Virus record (IMG/VR): IMGVR_UViG_3300040801_000993
Span: 1-34,846 of that record
Direction: 5' to 3' (one strand)
Length of the DNA: 34,846 nucleotides
DNA from: a virus
Numbering within the stretch: the first letter of the stretch is position 1; every line of letters begins with the position of its first letter. Made by a program: the position numbers and the translations under genes. This document shows, one piece after another, positions 33,083 to 34,846 of this stretch. Below the pieces are notes generated by a model. The model was given only the letters and a program-made list of their open reading frames with translations, was not told the DNA's origin and ran no database searches.

Positions 33083-34378
33083 TTAGCTGCTTTCGGCGAT
33101 GCCCAAGCTACCGTGGAGGTTGCCGGACTCGTCAGCGACGAAGGTCAACACGTCTACGCCGTTGGCCGTAGTGGTGAGGGTCGGGGCCGTAGCGCCTGCC
33201 CACTTGAACACCGCGTTCCACGTGACCGTACGACTTCCCGTAGCGTCCTGCTTGAGGAGCAGGATGTAAGTGTAGCCGGGGCGGACGTCGGTCGGGGCCG
33301 CAATAGTGCGGTTACCTCCAAGCGTCAGGCTATACACGTTGGACGTGTTCATATTCCAAGACACCGTGGCACCGTCCGTAAGGGTGGTGATGCTGGAGCC
33401 TTGGGCCTTCTTGTATACGTTGTTACGCGACAGACGTGCATAGTCCGAGGTATCTACCGCAGTCACACCCGTCTGATACTGGATGTTGTCTAGGTAGAAG
33501 GAAAGCGTCTGGCCAGTGGCCGCAGCTACCTGAATACGCAGGCGATTAATCGTCGAGCCATCCGGTATGAAGTTACCCACCGGGATAGCAATCGTCTGAT
33601 ACTCGGCCGTGTTGCGGCCGTCAAAGCCATAGCTTCCATGCCGCAGATCAACCCAGTTGGATACGCGGGTGTCGTTGTAATACCACGCCATGCGGATACG
33701 GTTACGGCTGCTATCGCCGTAGGACACGTTCTTGATGCGGAATAACAGGCTGTCCATGTCGGCGGGATTAACCGTGCCACTTGAGGTCAGCAGTACTCGA
33801 TCCCCGTTATCCGCCTGCGAGAAGGCGATGGCCTTCGTCCCGGCGTACGGGTCGGTCGTGTCGTCGGCCGCTACGTTGCCCACAACGGAGCTGGTCCACT
33901 CGGTGTCTTCCTTATAGATGTCCGTGTTGGCTACGCTGGAGGGCGCGGTGGCCCCGGAGGCCACAGTAACGAAGGTTACTTCGACCTGCTCGTCAGCGTC
34001 GATCTCAGGTTTAACTGGATCTGCAGCAGCCGTACCTGCAACCACCTCTACTGTGCCATCCTTGTTGACTACAATGACATCAATGCGGGGGTGCGTGGCG
34101 TCTGCGGTACCGAGGGTAACGGTCGTCTCAAGGGACTTGTAGATCTTGCCGTCGATGACGAAGGTGCACGGGGTGACCAGAAAGTCCAAGTCCTGCAGCC
34201 AGACGGCACCGCCTTCTAGGAGCTGGTTGGACTCGTAGTTCACGTCAGTGAAGTCCGCGATAAGATCGAGGCCCTCGTCGATGGCCTGAACAAGCTGGCG
34301 CATGATGCGCTTCTGGGCCAAGCTAAAGGTGTCGCCGCGATTGATCGAGCGTGTTACATTTTTATAGTCAAGTGACAT
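33083..34378 (-). CDS. Tail fiber / receptor-binding-type protein with carbohydrate-binding-like domain
   Basis: A 431-residue protein with a modular layout. Residues 1-150 (LTPC-type strand FLVTPCTFVIDGKIYKS and DATHPRIDVIVVNKDGTVEVV) are like attachment domains of tail or baseplate proteins. Residues about 160-310 (FSQADNGDRVLLTSSGTVN, FRIKNVSYGD, NRLRIQVAAATGQTLSFYLDNI) read as a jelly-roll sugar-binding domain. The last 95 residues (LTLGGNRTIAAPTDVRPGYTYILLLKQD to GVDVLTFVADESGNLHG) are a head or tip domain common in phage fibers. A GAGGAG site precedes ATG 34378. The function is probably host-surface recognition. Confidence 0.7.
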   Translation of the reverse strand: MSLDYKNVTRSINRGDTFSLAQKRIMRQLVQAIDEGLDLIADFTDVNYESNQLLEGGAVWLQDLDFLVTPCTFVIDGKIYKSLETTVTLGTADATHPRIDVIVVNKDGTVEVVAGTAAADPVKPEIDADEQVEVTFVTVASGATAPSSVANTDIYKEDTEWTSSVVGNVAADDTTDPYAGTKAIAFSQADNGDRVLLTSSGTVNPADMDSLLFRIKNVSYGDSSRNRIRMAWYYNDTRVSNWVDLRHGSYGFDGRNTAEYQTIAIPVGNFIPDGSTINRLRIQVAAATGQTLSFYLDNIQYQTGVTAVDTSDYARLSRNNVYKKAQGSSITTLTDGATVSWNMNTSNVYSLTLGGNRTIAAPTDVRPGYTYILLLKQDATGSRTVTWNAVFKWAGATAPTLTTTANGVDVLTFVADESGNLHGSLGIAESS

Positions 34379-34406
34379 AGTTCTAGTTTCTCCTCAACGA
34401 CCTCTA

Positions 34407-34415
34407 TGGGCCGAG
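34407..34415 (-). other. 9-base element TGGGCCGAG shared with the terminase gap
   Basis: TGGGCCGAG (+ strand) lies 29 bases upstream of the fiber gene start at 34378, and the same 9 bases occur at 29931-29939, 23 bases upstream of the terminase ATPase start. These are the two longest non-coding gaps of the virion block. Chance agreement is possible (roughly one in 40 for two gaps of this size). No sigma-70-type promoter is visible beside either copy. Confidence 0.25.
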
Positions 34416-34470
34416 TCTCTGGTTACTTCTTAGTGTGTCTACCCTCTTCGTAGAGTGCGTGGCATTGCCT

Positions 34471-34846
34471 TTAAGCTGCACCGATCACGAACGAGACAGC
34501 TAATTCCCACGAATCAAACCGATTATCCCATGTCCTAGTGCCTGTTGCGCCACTGGAACTGAGTTCCTCGTATGCCACACCCATGCCAACGTCAGCCGCA
34601 TCTATATATTCGCTTTCGATCATCGTCATTCCAGACGGTGCCGTCAAGGTTCCGAACGATGGGTCATAAACCGTTGCGTGAACACAGCACAGCATGTCCC
34701 CAGCATTGCCTGTCACGCTCGGGCTGTCTCTGGTATTTGCTGTTGCATCTAACACGTCGATGTTGTCGGCGTCTCGAAAAGCCGCGCAGACAATGATTTG
34801 TCCATCAGTTCCGGCGTCCGTGATGTCCAGACTATAGGTTGACGCG
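34471..34846 (-). CDS. Beta-rich appendage protein, N-terminus outside the window
   Basis: The frame is open from the right edge (codons begin one base inside) to the stop at 34471-34473, giving 124 residues beginning ASTYSLDITDAGTDGQIIVC. The GTG at 34755 is internal, because the upstream codons continue without a stop, so a start there is unlikely. Alternating strands and a final FDSWELAVSFVIGAA suggest a beta-sandwich virion domain like its neighbours. It is the first visible gene of the leftward virion block and is followed by a 92-base gap. Confidence 0.6.
   Translation of the reverse strand, partial: ASTYSLDITDAGTDGQIIVCAAFRDADNIDVLDATANTRDSPSVTGNAGDMLCCVHATVYDPSFGTLTAPSGMTMIESEYIDAADVGMGVAYEELSSSGATGTRTWDNRFDSWELAVSFVIGAA

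Noticed and set aside
34471-34755. GTG at 34755 as the start of a 94-residue gene
   Set aside because: The frame continues open to the right edge with protein-like sequence and no stop, so the gene is truncated by the window rather than starting there.
1-34846. CRISPR arrays, tRNA genes, insertion sequences, integrase or attachment sites
   Set aside because: No regularly spaced repeats, cloverleaf-type sequence, transposase or recombinase frame was seen on reading both strands by eye; no search tool was run.

Overview
The window is a gap-free stretch of a tailed, podovirus-like bacteriophage genome; no bacterial gene is visible. It has dense, overlapping genes with strong Shine-Dalgarno sites, no integrase or repressor, no tRNA, and a complete head-packaging and short-tail gene set. 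The gene content is mosaic. The left edge carries the C-terminus of a T7-type endonuclease I, while the major capsid protein looks like the N4 gp56 family. The host cannot be read from the sequence; G+C-rich codon use and the families present suggest a Gram-negative bacterium.

The genome is read in two convergent blocks. Bases 1-3936 are rightward DNA-metabolism genes: endonuclease I (partial), two tiny membrane proteins, an HD-domain nucleotide hydrolase, a deoxynucleoside monophosphate kinase, a small acidic protein, a DnaQ-like exonuclease with a zinc ribbon, and three small unknown genes. Bases 3902-34846 are one leftward virion block. In transcription order it holds: a cluster of beta-rich appendage or fiber genes (34846-30691), a small helical protein, the small terminase, a large terminase split into two genes, portal, a small linker protein, scaffold, major capsid, a decoration-like protein, a capsid-proximal protein, tail adaptor, a large nozzle-like tail protein, and a run of helical internal or ejection-type proteins that includes a GNAT acetyltransferase. 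The run ends in a giant 3098-residue protein that fills about 27% of the window, followed by two small proteins. The two blocks meet tail to tail with a 35-bp coding overlap at 3902-3936, and a perfect 9-bp terminator-like hairpin lies at 3548-3569.

Nucleotide pool and recombination enzymes on the left would feed and process DNA. The terminase and portal package it into a capsid built on the scaffold. The adaptor and nozzle close the vertex, and the internal proteins probably cross the host envelope ahead of the DNA. No lysis enzyme, RNA polymerase, DNA polymerase or primase is visible; these probably lie outside the window. The most notable items are the split terminase joined by an ATGA overlap, a Shine-Dalgarno sequence placed exactly in the loop of an 8-bp hairpin before the acetyltransferase, an extra domain inserted in the tail adaptor, a UUCG hairpin downstream of the capsid genes, and the giant protein with its internal duplications.
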